Below, one piece after another: positions 48,557-55,937 of a DNA stretch of 64,000 nt. Positions within the stretch are counted from its first letter, which is position 1. Every line of letters starts with the position of its first letter. The position numbers were made by a program, and so were the translations under genes. Below the pieces are notes generated by a model. That model did no database searches, had not been told where the DNA came from, and saw only the letters and a program-made list of their open reading frames with translations. The stretch comes from Maricaulis sp039978735 (GTDB taxonomy: Bacteria > Pseudomonadota > Alphaproteobacteria > Caulobacterales > Maricaulaceae), in the NCBI RefSeq assembly GCF_039978735.1, contig NZ_JBDWAS010000005.1, positions 62,001 to 126,000 of the forward strand, in the 5' to 3' direction.

Positions 48557-49065
48557 TTTCGGCACGCGACACCATCATCACGGCTGACGATGTCGTCCGC
48601 GGGGGCGCTTGCGCCAGCGGTGTCGCCGAGGCCGTGCAGCGCTATGCCGGCCAGCTGGCCGCGGCCATGCCCGCATCAGCGGTGCTTCGCCTGGTCGATC
48701 CAGGCGAACGCCGCTACGTGCGCGCCGCTGCAAAGCTGGACGGCTACGGCGACGGCTCCGGCTCCGGCTACGGCGACGGCTCCGGCTCCGGCTCCGGCTC
48801 CGGCTACGGCTACGGCTACGGCTCCGGCTACGGCTACGGCGACGGCTACGGCGACGGCTCCGGCTACGGCTACGGCGACGGCTCCGGCGACGGCTCCGGC
48901 TACGGCTACGGCTACGGCTACGGCTACGGCGACGGCTCCGGCTACGGCTACGGCTCCGGCTACGGCTACGGCTACGGCTACGGCGACGGCTACGGCTACG
49001 GCTACGGCGACGGCTCCGGCTACGGCTACGGCGACGGCTACGGCGACGGCTCCGGCTACGGCTAG
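48553..49065 (+). CDS. Protein ending in GY/GD/GS dipeptide repeats
   Basis: From GTG 48553 (overlapping the preceding stop) the protein has about 63 ordinary residues (ITADDVVRGGACASGVAEAVQRY..., VLRLVDPGERRYVRAAAKLD), then about 107 residues of strict Gly-X alternation with X = Tyr, Asp or Ser. An alternative GTG at 48541 adds four residues. The repeat codons are uniform (GGC with TAC, GAC or TCC). Such a polymer would be flexible and multivalent. The N-terminal part has a GACxxGV motif I have seen only as an unassigned phage pattern. Function unknown. Confidence 0.75.
   Translation: MISARDTIITADDVVRGGACASGVAEAVQRYAGQLAAAMPASAVLRLVDPGERRYVRAAAKLDGYGDGSGSGYGDGSGSGSGSGYGYGYGSGYGYGDGYGDGSGYGYGDGSGDGSGYGYGYGYGYGDGSGYGYGSGYGYGYGYGDGYGYGYGDGSGYGYGDGYGDGSGYG
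48742..49062 (+). repeat. Hexanucleotide-repeat tract GGC-(TAC/GAC/TCC)
   Basis: About 53 hexamer units are perfectly in frame with the gene and read GGC followed by TAC, GAC or TCC in irregular order. Every base except the second codon of each pair is invariant, and all three frames are open. Unit-number change by slippage would keep the reading frame. Confidence 0.95.
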
Positions 49066-49072
49066 CGCGCCT

Positions 49073-49104
49073 GCCCGGCGGGGCGAAGTGTCCCGCCGGG
49101 CTTT
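49073..49104 (+). terminator. Terminator-like hairpin after the repeat gene
   Basis: A 10-bp stem, GCCCGGCGGG (49073-49082) with CCCGCCGGGC (49092-49101), is followed by TTTCG. It would separate the repeat-protein gene from the Xis/int part, with a weak U-tract. Confidence 0.6.
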
Positions 49105-49125
49105 CGATATGACTACCGAACAGGG

Positions 49126-49434
49126 ATGGGGAAGATGCCCGACTACAAGATGCTCATCCAGAGTGCCGTCGCCGCCAAGACCGCGATCAAGGCGCAAAGT
49201 GCGGCCGCAGACCGGCTGTGGAAACGCGGCGACTACGTCGAGTGGCGCGGCCCCGACGGGTGGCGCTCCGGCCTGGTTGTCGCAACCGACTATGGCCGCC
49301 GGCTGTTCGTCGAGGATGCCCAGACCAGCCGATGCAGCTGGATCTCCATCGGCACTCTTCGCTCAAAGACGGATCCGGATCGCGACATCTCCGAAGAAAT
49401 CCGGGTGTCTTGTGAATTGGAGGCGGCGCGATGA
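49126..49434 (+). CDS. Hypothetical phage protein near int
   Basis: The 102-residue protein has an N-terminal helix (KMLIQSAVAAKTAIKAQSAAADRLW) and a Trp-rich beta part (KRGDYVEWRGPDGWRSGLVVATDYG) that looks SH3-like. ATG 49135 has a better-placed AGGGA than ATG 49126 and may be the true start. Not recognised. Confidence 0.6.
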   Translation: MGKMPDYKMLIQSAVAAKTAIKAQSAAADRLWKRGDYVEWRGPDGWRSGLVVATDYGRRLFVEDAQTSRCSWISIGTLRSKTDPDRDISEEIRVSCELEAAR

Positions 49435-49787
49435 CGGATCTGTTCGACAAGGATGTCTGGCGTCTGGCCGATGTCGCCGAATTCTTCGGCGAAACGGTCT
49501 CGACCGCGCGGCGCAAGATCGCCGCACGCGAGCGGGCGGGCTTTCCTCGCCCGCGCGCAAAGGTTCTGCCGAACGAACCCTATAAATGGGATGCGGCCGA
49601 GGTGCGGGCCTGGGATGCGCGAACGCGCGGCCAGGTGCCCGACGCGGCCAATGACAGCGGCCCGGAAGCCCCCTCCGCCGGACCGCAGCAACTGCCGGGC
49701 GTCCCTGTGTCCCGGCAGCACCTCGGCGCGGGCGGTTCCCCCAAAGACCATGGCGCCGCCCGCGCCCGTTTGCTTGCGAGGCTGTGA
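49431..49787 (+). CDS. Xis/AlpA-like HTH protein
   Basis: The 118-residue protein contains a MerR/excisionase-type winged helix: VWRLADVAEFFGETVSTARRKIAARERAGFPRPRAKV...YKWDAAEVRAWDA. This is the standard L..va..lg.s..tv.r......FP.P......W...eV..W pattern. The C-terminal half is Pro/Ser-rich and disordered. Lying two genes before int, it is the likely excisionase or a regulator. The start overlaps the preceding stop (ATGA). Confidence 0.75.
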   Translation: MTDLFDKDVWRLADVAEFFGETVSTARRKIAARERAGFPRPRAKVLPNEPYKWDAAEVRAWDARTRGQVPDAANDSGPEAPSAGPQQLPGVPVSRQHLGAGGSPKDHGAARARLLARL

Positions 49788-50128
49788 TGGCGATCCCGGA
49801 GGATATCGACCGGATCTGCCAGATGATCGAAATGTTCGAGGCACATCTGGACGAGGGCGGCGATTACGATCATCGCAATGTCCAGGAGATCGCCAGGATG
49901 GCGGTTCGTGTCGCCCGCTACATGCGAGACCTGCAGCACCGGCACGAAAAGCTGCGCCGCAATGCAGGGAGCGTCGCCCGGCAATACGCCTCGCTGATCC
50001 GGTTTCACGCACGCCAGGAACCGCATCTGCTGAAAATACTCGAGCTGCACCTCGACGGCGACGACGCGGCCGCCGACGATCTGTTCGATCGGCTCAACGG
50101 CTTGCCCGGCGCTGCGAAACCGGATTAA
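49787..50128 (+). CDS. Hypothetical helical protein between xis and int
   Basis: The 113-residue protein is wholly helical and charged (IPEDIDRICQMIEMFEAHLDEGGDYDHRNVQEIARMAVRVARYMRDLQ..., LLKILELHLDGDDAAADDLFDRLN). The ATG shares its A with the preceding TGA. Unknown; a partner of Xis or Int is possible. Confidence 0.6.
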   Translation: MAIPEDIDRICQMIEMFEAHLDEGGDYDHRNVQEIARMAVRVARYMRDLQHRHEKLRRNAGSVARQYASLIRFHARQEPHLLKILELHLDGDDAAADDLFDRLNGLPGAAKPD

Positions 50129-50132
50129 CACT

Positions 50133-51536
50133 ATGCCCGCCATGCCCCGAAAACAGCCCGACCGCCCCAAGGATGGCCGCAAGGCCCGCCGGTCCGATCC
50201 GCCCTATATGACGTGGCGGAATGGCGCCGGCAAATGGGAACCCGGCCCCGCCCTGCGCCGCGCGGGCTGGGCCGTCATCCGCCTGCGCGATGGCGCCGGC
50301 AAGGATCTGCCCCGCGGTCTGGCGCGCATCATGGCGCGCGAGATCAACGCCGATGCAGAGAAATGGAAGGCCGATCCGGCCGCGCCCGGCCTGCGCTACG
50401 GCCCGGCCCGCGCGGCCGCCACGGCCGTTTCGCCGGATGCCGATGCGCGCACCCTGAACAATGCGTTCGAGCGTTTCCGCGATCACCGGTCCATCCGCCG
50501 CCTCGCGCGCAAGACGCAGACGGAATACCGCAAGAACCTGACGCGCTTCATCGCCTGGGCCGATGGCGAGCACCCCGCCGCGATCGACCGCAAGACGCTG
50601 ACATGCTTTTTCGAGGCCGAATGGGACCGCATCTTTGCCGAGCGCGCCCTGGGCTGGCTGGAGGGCCGCTGGGAGGCCGCGCCGCGCGTCACCGGTCATG
50701 ACGGTGCGCGCTATGTGGCAGACGTGCGCTCGGCCCGCTGGCAGGCGATGGACGAGGCCCGGGCCGGCGGGCCGAACCCGGCCGGCATGGCCCAGGTCAA
50801 CGCCATTATCCGCGCTGTGTCGCGCTTCTATGCCTTTATCGACCGCGAGCTGGGCTGGGTGGATCCCGGTTTCAACCCGGCCTCGCGCTTCGATCTGGAC
50901 GCGCTCAAGCCGCGTCTGGTCCTGCCGTCCGATGCCGCCCTGGCCGAACTGGTCGAGACGGCCGACGCGATCGGCCTGCCCTCGATCGGCGACGCGCTGG
51001 TTATTCTGGCCAATGCCGGGCCGCGCCCGGCCGATATGGTCAAATGGACGATGGAGATGTGGAAGACGGGCCGCATCACCGCCCGGATCCAGAAGACGGG
51101 TGCGCGCACCGATTTCCGCTTTCCGGCCGTGCTGCGCCGGCGCATGTCAGATCTGATGCTGCGCCGCGAGGCGGAAGGATCTGCCGCGCCCTTGATCCTG
51201 ATGACGGATGCGCGGCGCGTCGCCTACACGGTGGATCACCTCGAAACCGTCTATGCCCAGGTGCGCAGCGCCGCGGCCGACCGCGCCCGCGGCCGGCAGG
51301 ATCGCGCCCTGGCCGACGAGATCGAGGGCGTCACCCTCTATGATTTCCGCAAGAAGGCGATCACGCGCCTGCACGCCGCCGGCAACAGCCGCGACGATAT
51401 CGCCGCGATCACGGGCCACAGCTACAAGACGATCGCAACGATCCTCGATCACTACATCATCCCGACCAGCGAAGCCGCCGATCGCGCCGTCGACAGGCTC
51501 GACGCCTACATGAAGGAACAAGGGGTGAAGTGGTGA
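50133..51536 (+). CDS. Phage tyrosine integrase
   Basis: The 467-residue recombinase has a core-binding domain (about 105-240) and a catalytic domain with Arg298 (GPRPADMVKW), Lys321 (IQKTGARTDF), a box II reading YDFRKKAITRLH in which Arg406 is kept but the usual first His is Tyr403, His429 (GHSYKT) and the nucleophile Tyr441 (DHYII). It integrates the phage at the tRNA-Lys 3' half, whose repeat starts 210 bp downstream. Long charged N-terminal extension (about 1-100) likely binds arm sites. Confidence 0.92.
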   Translation: MPAMPRKQPDRPKDGRKARRSDPPYMTWRNGAGKWEPGPALRRAGWAVIRLRDGAGKDLPRGLARIMAREINADAEKWKADPAAPGLRYGPARAAATAVSPDADARTLNNAFERFRDHRSIRRLARKTQTEYRKNLTRFIAWADGEHPAAIDRKTLTCFFEAEWDRIFAERALGWLEGRWEAAPRVTGHDGARYVADVRSARWQAMDEARAGGPNPAGMAQVNAIIRAVSRFYAFIDRELGWVDPGFNPASRFDLDALKPRLVLPSDAALAELVETADAIGLPSIGDALVILANAGPRPADMVKWTMEMWKTGRITARIQKTGARTDFRFPAVLRRRMSDLMLRREAEGSAAPLILMTDARRVAYTVDHLETVYAQVRSAAADRARGRQDRALADEIEGVTLYDFRKKAITRLHAAGNSRDDIAAITGHSYKTIATILDHYIIPTSEAADRAVDRLDAYMKEQGVKW

Positions 51537-51739
51537 GCCATGGCGCAGATGCGCTCGCCTACGCCTGCCTCTCAGGCGGGATGGAGATCCGCGCCGCCCG
51601 GCGGGCCGGAAAAGCGATCATCGCGCCGTCGATTGACGGGCATTACACCGTGATCGATGAGGGGGAGAAAGTCGTTGACGACTTTCTAGAAAGTCGTCGT
51701 TCCGTATCCGTTCCAACAGGAACAAAGCTATCCCGTTGA
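51533..51739 (+). CDS. Small protein downstream of int
   Basis: The 68-residue frame starts with GTG overlapping the int stop (GTGA) and reads SHGADALAYACLSGGMEIRAARRAGKAIIAPSIDGHYTVIDEG, then a charged end. It stops 6 bp before attR. The last third is overlaid by the arm-site repeats, so part of its sequence may serve as DNA signal. Unknown function; some phages end int operons with such genes. Confidence 0.55.
   Translation: MSHGADALAYACLSGGMEIRAARRAGKAIIAPSIDGHYTVIDEGEKVVDDFLESRRSVSVPTGTKLSR
51667..51697. promoter_or_regulatory. Three alternating copies of GAAAGTCGT/ACGACTTTC beside attR
   Basis: GAAAGTCGT (51667-51675), ACGACTTTC (51678-51686) and GAAAGTCGT (51689-51697) are spaced by 2 bp (TG and TA) and alternate in orientation. 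The motif recurs in the outer arms beside attL. Probable integrase/Xis arm-binding sites. Confidence 0.55.
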
Positions 51740-51745
51740 AAGTGT

Positions 51746-51821
<76 letters not shown>

Positions 51822-51838
51822 GCCGGTTGGGAGCGCGG

Positions 51839-51866
51839 AAAATACGCAGGATCGTGACAAAATCAA
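51839..51866 (-). promoter_or_regulatory. tRNA-Lys promoter
   Basis: On the minus strand TTGATT (-35, 51866-51861) and TATTTT (-10, 51844-51839) are 16 bp apart and end 17 bp before the tRNA 5' end. Confidence 0.5.
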
Positions 51867-51931
51867 GTCACTCCTTGCGTGCCCCGCACATGGCAGGCAT
51901 GCGCGAGGCGCAGGGCTGGGTTAATGGCCGT

Positions 51932-53038
51932 CTATTCGACCTGTGCCCGCCCGATCGTTCCCATGTCCGAACCGAACCAGATTTCACCGGTCTGCGGCAG
52001 GTATTGCATGTGGCGCACGACACCGCCGCCGGACGGGACGGCTGTTACCGAGAAGAAGCGCTCGCTGGCCGGATCGAAACCGACGAACCAGTTGGGGTCG
52101 ACACCCGTTTCGACAAACCAGATCCGGTCCTGACCATCGACCGCCAGGGCGTAGGGGCGGGCATTCTCGCCCGAGGGCATCTCCCATTCGGTCGCGCTGG
52201 CGCTTTGCGGATCGTAGACGCCGAGATAGCCGCCATTGTAATCGCCATACCAGATGCGGCCGTCCGAGGTGATGCCGATCCGGCGCGGGCGGCTGTCCTC
52301 GCGCGGCAGGTCATGCTCGGTCAGCGCCATCGTCTGCGGATCGATCGAGGCCAGCTTGTAGGTGCCGAACAGGGCGACCCAGACCGTGCCGTCCGGCGCG
52401 ATCTTGATGCCGTAGGGGCGGGCGCCCTCGGTCGGCACGGGCAGGATCTGCACCGCGCGTTCCGACACGTCGAGGAAGCCGACCGAATTGGCCTGCTGGC
52501 TGGAGAACCAGATGTCGCCATTGGCGTCCCAGACGAGGGTGTGCGGATCACGAGCCGTGCCGGCCGGCGTGTCGATGATCTCGAATTCGCCGGTCTCGAC
52601 ATCATAGCGGCCGATATGGGCGTCGCGATTGCCGGCATACCAGACGTCACCATCTGGCGCGACGATCAGATTGTGCGGTCCCGCGCCTTCGCGAAGGTCG
52701 ATCCGCTCCATCTCGCCGGACGCGACATCAAGGCGGGCGATGTAGGAATTCTGCTGGCCGACGAACCAGACGGTCTGGCCGTCCAGCGTGTAGGGATCGC
52801 GCGGGCGGCCCTCCCACGGCACGTCCCATTCCTCGATATCGATACTGGCCGTCGCGGTCGCGGTCTCTTCACCGGCTGCCTCTTCGGCAGCGGGCTCGAC
52901 CGGCGTGGGGGCTTCCGCAGACCGGCTTTCCTGCAGGCTTCCGGCGGCGTCGTCATCCGCTGGCACGGGCGCATCCTGGGAGCAGGCCATCAGGGTCAGG
53001 CTGGCGAGGACGGCAAGCGGCGTGAGTGTGTGGCGCAT
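51932..53038 (-). CDS. Vgb-like beta-propeller lipoprotein
   Basis: The 368-residue protein starts with a lipoprotein signal (SLTLMAC, lipid Cys near residue 19), then an Asp/Glu/Ala-rich linker, then a seven-bladed propeller. Repeats such as VWFVGQQNSYIARLD, VWYAGNRDAHIGRYD, IWFSSQQANSVGFLD, VWVALFGTYKLASID and IWYGDYNGGYLGVYD mark the virginiamycin-B-lyase/SMP-30-like family. The lyase activity of true Vgb is not established here; many relatives are binding propellers. The ATG at 53038 is set by the signal peptide. Confidence 0.8.
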   Translation of the reverse strand: MRHTLTPLAVLASLTLMACSQDAPVPADDDAAGSLQESRSAEAPTPVEPAAEEAAGEETATATASIDIEEWDVPWEGRPRDPYTLDGQTVWFVGQQNSYIARLDVASGEMERIDLREGAGPHNLIVAPDGDVWYAGNRDAHIGRYDVETGEFEIIDTPAGTARDPHTLVWDANGDIWFSSQQANSVGFLDVSERAVQILPVPTEGARPYGIKIAPDGTVWVALFGTYKLASIDPQTMALTEHDLPREDSRPRRIGITSDGRIWYGDYNGGYLGVYDPQSASATEWEMPSGENARPYALAVDGQDRIWFVETGVDPNWFVGFDPASERFFSVTAVPSGGGVVRHMQYLPQTGEIWFGSDMGTIGRAQVE

Positions 53039-53229
53039 GGATATTCTCCCCTTTGGGGCGAACACTAAAAGCGAGCGGGCGTTGGCTGCAAGGCGAATCG
53101 CTCCGGGCCAGGGCGGAAAATTCGCCTCATGCACGAACCTCAACGCCCTGTTCACCGTGACCGGAATTGACGGACCGCACCGTCCGGCGATGAAGGCCGT
53201 TGTTAAGACTGGCCGGTTACAAGGGCCGC

Positions 53230-53568
53230 ATGCTTGCTGACAGGAAATTCTCCGACCGGCCCTTGTTCGACCAGGCCCATCTCGACCGCTATACCGGCGG
53301 TGACGAGACGCTGACGGCCGAACTGCTGGGGCTGATGTGCGAACAGGCGGCCCGCTGTATCGGCCTGATGGCCGATGCGCGTGACGAGACGGCCTGGCAG
53401 GCAGCGACGCATACGCTGAAAGGGGCCGCACGCGGCGTTGGCGCCTTTGCGCTGGCGGATGTGTGCGAAGCGGCCGAACACCAGCCCCAATCGGCCTGGC
53501 CGGGAGCCCGGCTTGCCATCGAGCGCTGTTTTCGCGAATCCGAGATGGCGTTCCGGGCGCCGCGCTAG
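53230..53568 (+). CDS. Hpt-domain phosphotransfer protein
   Basis: The 112-residue protein is an isolated histidine phosphotransfer domain with the phosphorylatable His61 in ATHTLKGAARGVGAFAL, followed by the typical helix with CEAAE. It probably passes phosphate in a two-component relay, but no kinase or receiver lies nearby. AAGGG precedes ATG 53230. Its stop overlaps the convergent chorismate-mutase gene. Confidence 0.8.
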   Translation: MLADRKFSDRPLFDQAHLDRYTGGDETLTAELLGLMCEQAARCIGLMADARDETAWQAATHTLKGAARGVGAFALADVCEAAEHQPQSAWPGARLAIERCFRESEMAFRAPR

Positions 53569-53882
53569 CGCGTCTTGTCCCAGATCTTGAACTCGTAGGC
53601 GATGGAGCGCTCGACAAGTTCGCGCCAGACCGGTTCGGCGATGTCGAGCGACAGGCCGACGCGGCTCGCCTCTGCCTTCACTTTCGACACGACATCCTCG
53701 ATCCGCCATTCGTCACGCACGGCGTCACGGTCCGGCTTGATGCGGGCCGCCGCTTCCATGTAGCGGGCACGCTTGGCGATCAGGCCGACGAGCTCGCGGT
53801 CGAGCGCATCCACGCCGTCGCGGACCTCGGCCATGGTGCGGCAGTCTTCCGGAGAAAGGGGAGATGTCGAGACTGAGCTCAT
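53565..53882 (-). CDS. Chorismate mutase (AroQ/PchB type)
   Basis: The 105-residue protein shows the AroQ pattern: MAEVRDGVDALDRELVGLIAKRARYMEAAARIK, then VRDEWRIEDVVSKVKAEASRVGLS, then IAEPVWRELVERSIAYE. The arginines and Lys/Glu positions for chorismate binding are present. It converts chorismate to prephenate (or may act as an isochorismate-pyruvate lyase as in PchB). ATG 53882 is set by the family start. Confidence 0.85.
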   Translation of the reverse strand: MSSVSTSPLSPEDCRTMAEVRDGVDALDRELVGLIAKRARYMEAAARIKPDRDAVRDEWRIEDVVSKVKAEASRVGLSLDIAEPVWRELVERSIAYEFKIWDKTR

Positions 53883-54033
53883 CGGGCAACCCTGCGAAGT
53901 TTCGACCCTTATAGGCGGGCACGCCGCCAGTCCCAAGCCGCCAGCTGCCAGAGGTGGTGAAAACCGGTCCGGCAGGGCTCGCCATCGCCGCGGGCGGCGC
54001 TATGGTGCCATCTAGCACGAGGGAGTCCCTGTC

Positions 54034-54657
54034 ATGTCTCAACCCGTTCGGATCTATGGCGACCGGCGCAGCGGCAATTGTCTCAAGGTAAAATGGACCG
54101 CGGATTATCTCGGTCTGGACTATGACTGGCACGAGATCGACGTCGTGAAGGGCGAGACCCGGTCCGACGACTTTCTCGCCATCAATCCGGCCGGGCAGGT
54201 GCCGTGCCTTGAACGGTCCGACGGGCGTATCCTGGCCCAGTCGAACGCGATCATCTTCCACCTCGCACGCGGCTCGGCGCTGATCCCGGACGATGAGTTC
54301 GACCAGGCGAAGATGCTGGAATGGATGTTCTGGGAACAGTACAGCCACGAGCCCTTCATCGCGGTCCGCCGCTTCCGGAAGGCCTTCATGAACACGCCCG
54401 ACGAAGAGATCGAGCCCGATCTCATGGCGAAGGGCCGGCGGGCCCTGGGCGTGATGGAGATGCGTCTCTTGTCGCGTGATTTCATCGTGCGCGACCAGGT
54501 GACCCTCGCCGACATTGCCCTGGTTGCCTACACGCGGGTCGCCGATGAGGGCGGCTTCGACCTCGATGAATTCCTCGGCGTACGCGCCTGGGTGGCGCGG
54601 GTCGAGCAGGAAATCGGCATCGATATGGACGATGGCCGCATGAGCCCGCTGGGCTAG
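54034..54657 (+). CDS. Glutathione S-transferase family protein
   Basis: The 207-residue protein has an N-terminal thioredoxin-like half (RIYGDRRSGNCLKVKWTADYLG, NPAGQVPCLERSDGRILAQSNAIIFHLA) and a C-terminal helical half with the LADIALVAYTRVAD motif. The RSGNCLK active-site Ser/Asn/Cys context and QSNAI motif are GST-like. Substrate unknown. Confidence 0.85.
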   Translation: MSQPVRIYGDRRSGNCLKVKWTADYLGLDYDWHEIDVVKGETRSDDFLAINPAGQVPCLERSDGRILAQSNAIIFHLARGSALIPDDEFDQAKMLEWMFWEQYSHEPFIAVRRFRKAFMNTPDEEIEPDLMAKGRRALGVMEMRLLSRDFIVRDQVTLADIALVAYTRVADEGGFDLDEFLGVRAWVARVEQEIGIDMDDGRMSPLG

Positions 54658-54676
54658 GCTGGGACGCCGGATTTGC

Positions 54677-54712
54677 GGGTGCCGGACCGGACTCGGACGC
54701 GATCCGGCACCC
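54677..54712 (+). terminator. Hairpin after the GST gene
   Basis: GGGTGCCGGA (54677-54686) pairs with TCCGGCACCC (54703-54712). No U-tract follows. It is a weak terminator or mRNA 3' end. Confidence 0.45.
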
Positions 54713-54811
54713 GATCCGGCCCTGTCTGGGGGCAGGTCCGGAAAGTCGACGCGCTCTCAAACGGCGTCGTTCAACCCCTTTTATGCGAATGATTTTCAAA
54801 GTCAACAAAGG

Positions 54812-55315
54812 TCAGCGGGGACCGAAGGCAACCCAGCCGATCTCATACAGGATGCTGTCCCGGATGATATCCTCGTCGGGGACGAGGCCGCCCAGATCGC
54901 TGATGCGCGTCCGGAACCAGTAGACCGGCCCGTCCGGCTCGCCGGCCTGCTTGCAGAAGAGATCGCCTTCGCGGCCCGGGATCTCATTGGTCGCGAAACA
55001 GTCGTCCGGGCGCAAAAGCGTGTCTCCGAACCGGCTGCCGACATGCCAGGCATTGGCGATGCGTCCCGGTTCCCGAACGCGGATGGCGACGATGCCGGGC
55101 GTGTCGTCATGACCGAGGAAGTCGATGGTCGGGGCGTCTGCGCCGGGTGGGGTGGCCGCGATCCGGCGCGCGCGGGGCGGACTGCCGGGGTCAGGATCGA
55201 CGGTCCGGAAGGTATAGCCCGGCAAATGCACCGCGAAGCGCTCTTCGCCGAATGGCGTTTCATGCGTGAACGGGCCCAGCGCCGCGCGCGACCACATCCA
55301 CGCATCCGCGGTCAT
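54812..55315 (-). CDS. DUF1131-like protein, second of a tandem pair
   Basis: The 167-residue protein resembles its upstream neighbour: AALGPFTHETPFGEERFAVHLPGYTF at the start, GREGDLFCKQAGEPDGPVYWFRT and DEDIIRDSILYEIGWVA at the end. The same layout (IGPV...LPG...G.V.C..P....SYW...D.....LYEI) defines the DUF1131 type (YfeY-like lipoproteins). This copy has no signal peptide and overlaps the upstream gene by 4 bp. A duplicate that lost its lipoprotein signal is the simplest reading. Confidence 0.6.
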   Translation of the reverse strand: MTADAWMWSRAALGPFTHETPFGEERFAVHLPGYTFRTVDPDPGSPPRARRIAATPPGADAPTIDFLGHDDTPGIVAIRVREPGRIANAWHVGSRFGDTLLRPDDCFATNEIPGREGDLFCKQAGEPDGPVYWFRTRISDLGGLVPDEDIIRDSILYEIGWVAFGPR

Positions 55316-55869
55316 CGTCCGACAGTCCGCCAGACGATCTCGTAGACCGTGCCGGCGGCCATGATATCGGCCGGCGGCAGTACGCCGTCCGGGCCGGCGT
55401 AGTCGATCGACATCCAGTAGGACAGGCCTGCCAGCTCCGGATCGTCGCAATGCACATCGCCGGAGCGCTCTTCCATGCCGGCCACGCAGAGCGGTCCGAC
55501 AAGGCCCGCTTCCCCGGCGGCATCGCCGATATCGGCGGAGGCCTCCACCAGCCCGGCGGTGCGTACGCGCACGGCCAGCAGACGTTCGCCTTCGCCGTCG
55601 AAGACGATCTCGGCTTCGCCGTCAGCCGTGCGCCGGGCCTCGATGACCGGATAGGCCATGCCTTCCGACCAGGCTTCCGCCTCGACCACGTCGAAGCCGG
55701 GCAGGAGGCCGGCCAGCGTGTCGCGGTCAAACGCGGTGCGGGCCGTGACCGGGCCGATCTGGCTGTTGGACACGCTCCAGCGTTCCGCGGCTTCACCGTT
55801 GCTGCAAGCCGCAGCGGCCAGCGCTGTTGCCGCGAGTGCGGGCAGGACGCGGATGGTTGAAATCGTCAT
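55312..55869 (-). CDS. DUF1131-like lipoprotein
   Basis: The 185-residue protein begins with a lipoprotein signal (ATALAAAACS, lipid Cys near residue 22). Then come QIGPVTARTAFDRDTLAGLLPGFDVV, GMEERSGDVHCDDPELAGLSYWM and a VYEIVW end, which fit the DUF1131 family (E. coli YfeY is an RpoE-controlled member). Role unknown, possibly envelope stress. Start 55869 is set by the signal. Confidence 0.65.
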   Translation of the reverse strand: MTISTIRVLPALAATALAAAACSNGEAAERWSVSNSQIGPVTARTAFDRDTLAGLLPGFDVVEAEAWSEGMAYPVIEARRTADGEAEIVFDGEGERLLAVRVRTAGLVEASADIGDAAGEAGLVGPLCVAGMEERSGDVHCDDPELAGLSYWMSIDYAGPDGVLPPADIMAAGTVYEIVWRTVGR

Positions 55870-55937
55870 GAAGCGCCCCCCTTGCGCTGCCGGTAGCGGT
55901 CTGGATTGCACAGGGGAGCCGCGGCATCAAGCGCAGG

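Noticed and set aside
48742..49062. CRISPR array suggested by the tandem repeats
   Set aside because: The units are contiguous hexamers with no spacers and no cas genes; it is coding repeat.
48590..49585. A 331-codon plus-strand frame through the hexamer tract (Ala/Thr repeats)
   Set aside because: It is a frame-shifted reading of the repeat gene and runs through the next two genes. The GY/GD/GS frame has the coupled start and stops right after the tract.
51932..53617. A 561-residue version of the propeller protein
   Set aside because: The added N-terminus is Arg/Pro-rich and covers the Hpt gene on the other strand; the lipoprotein signal starts at 53038.
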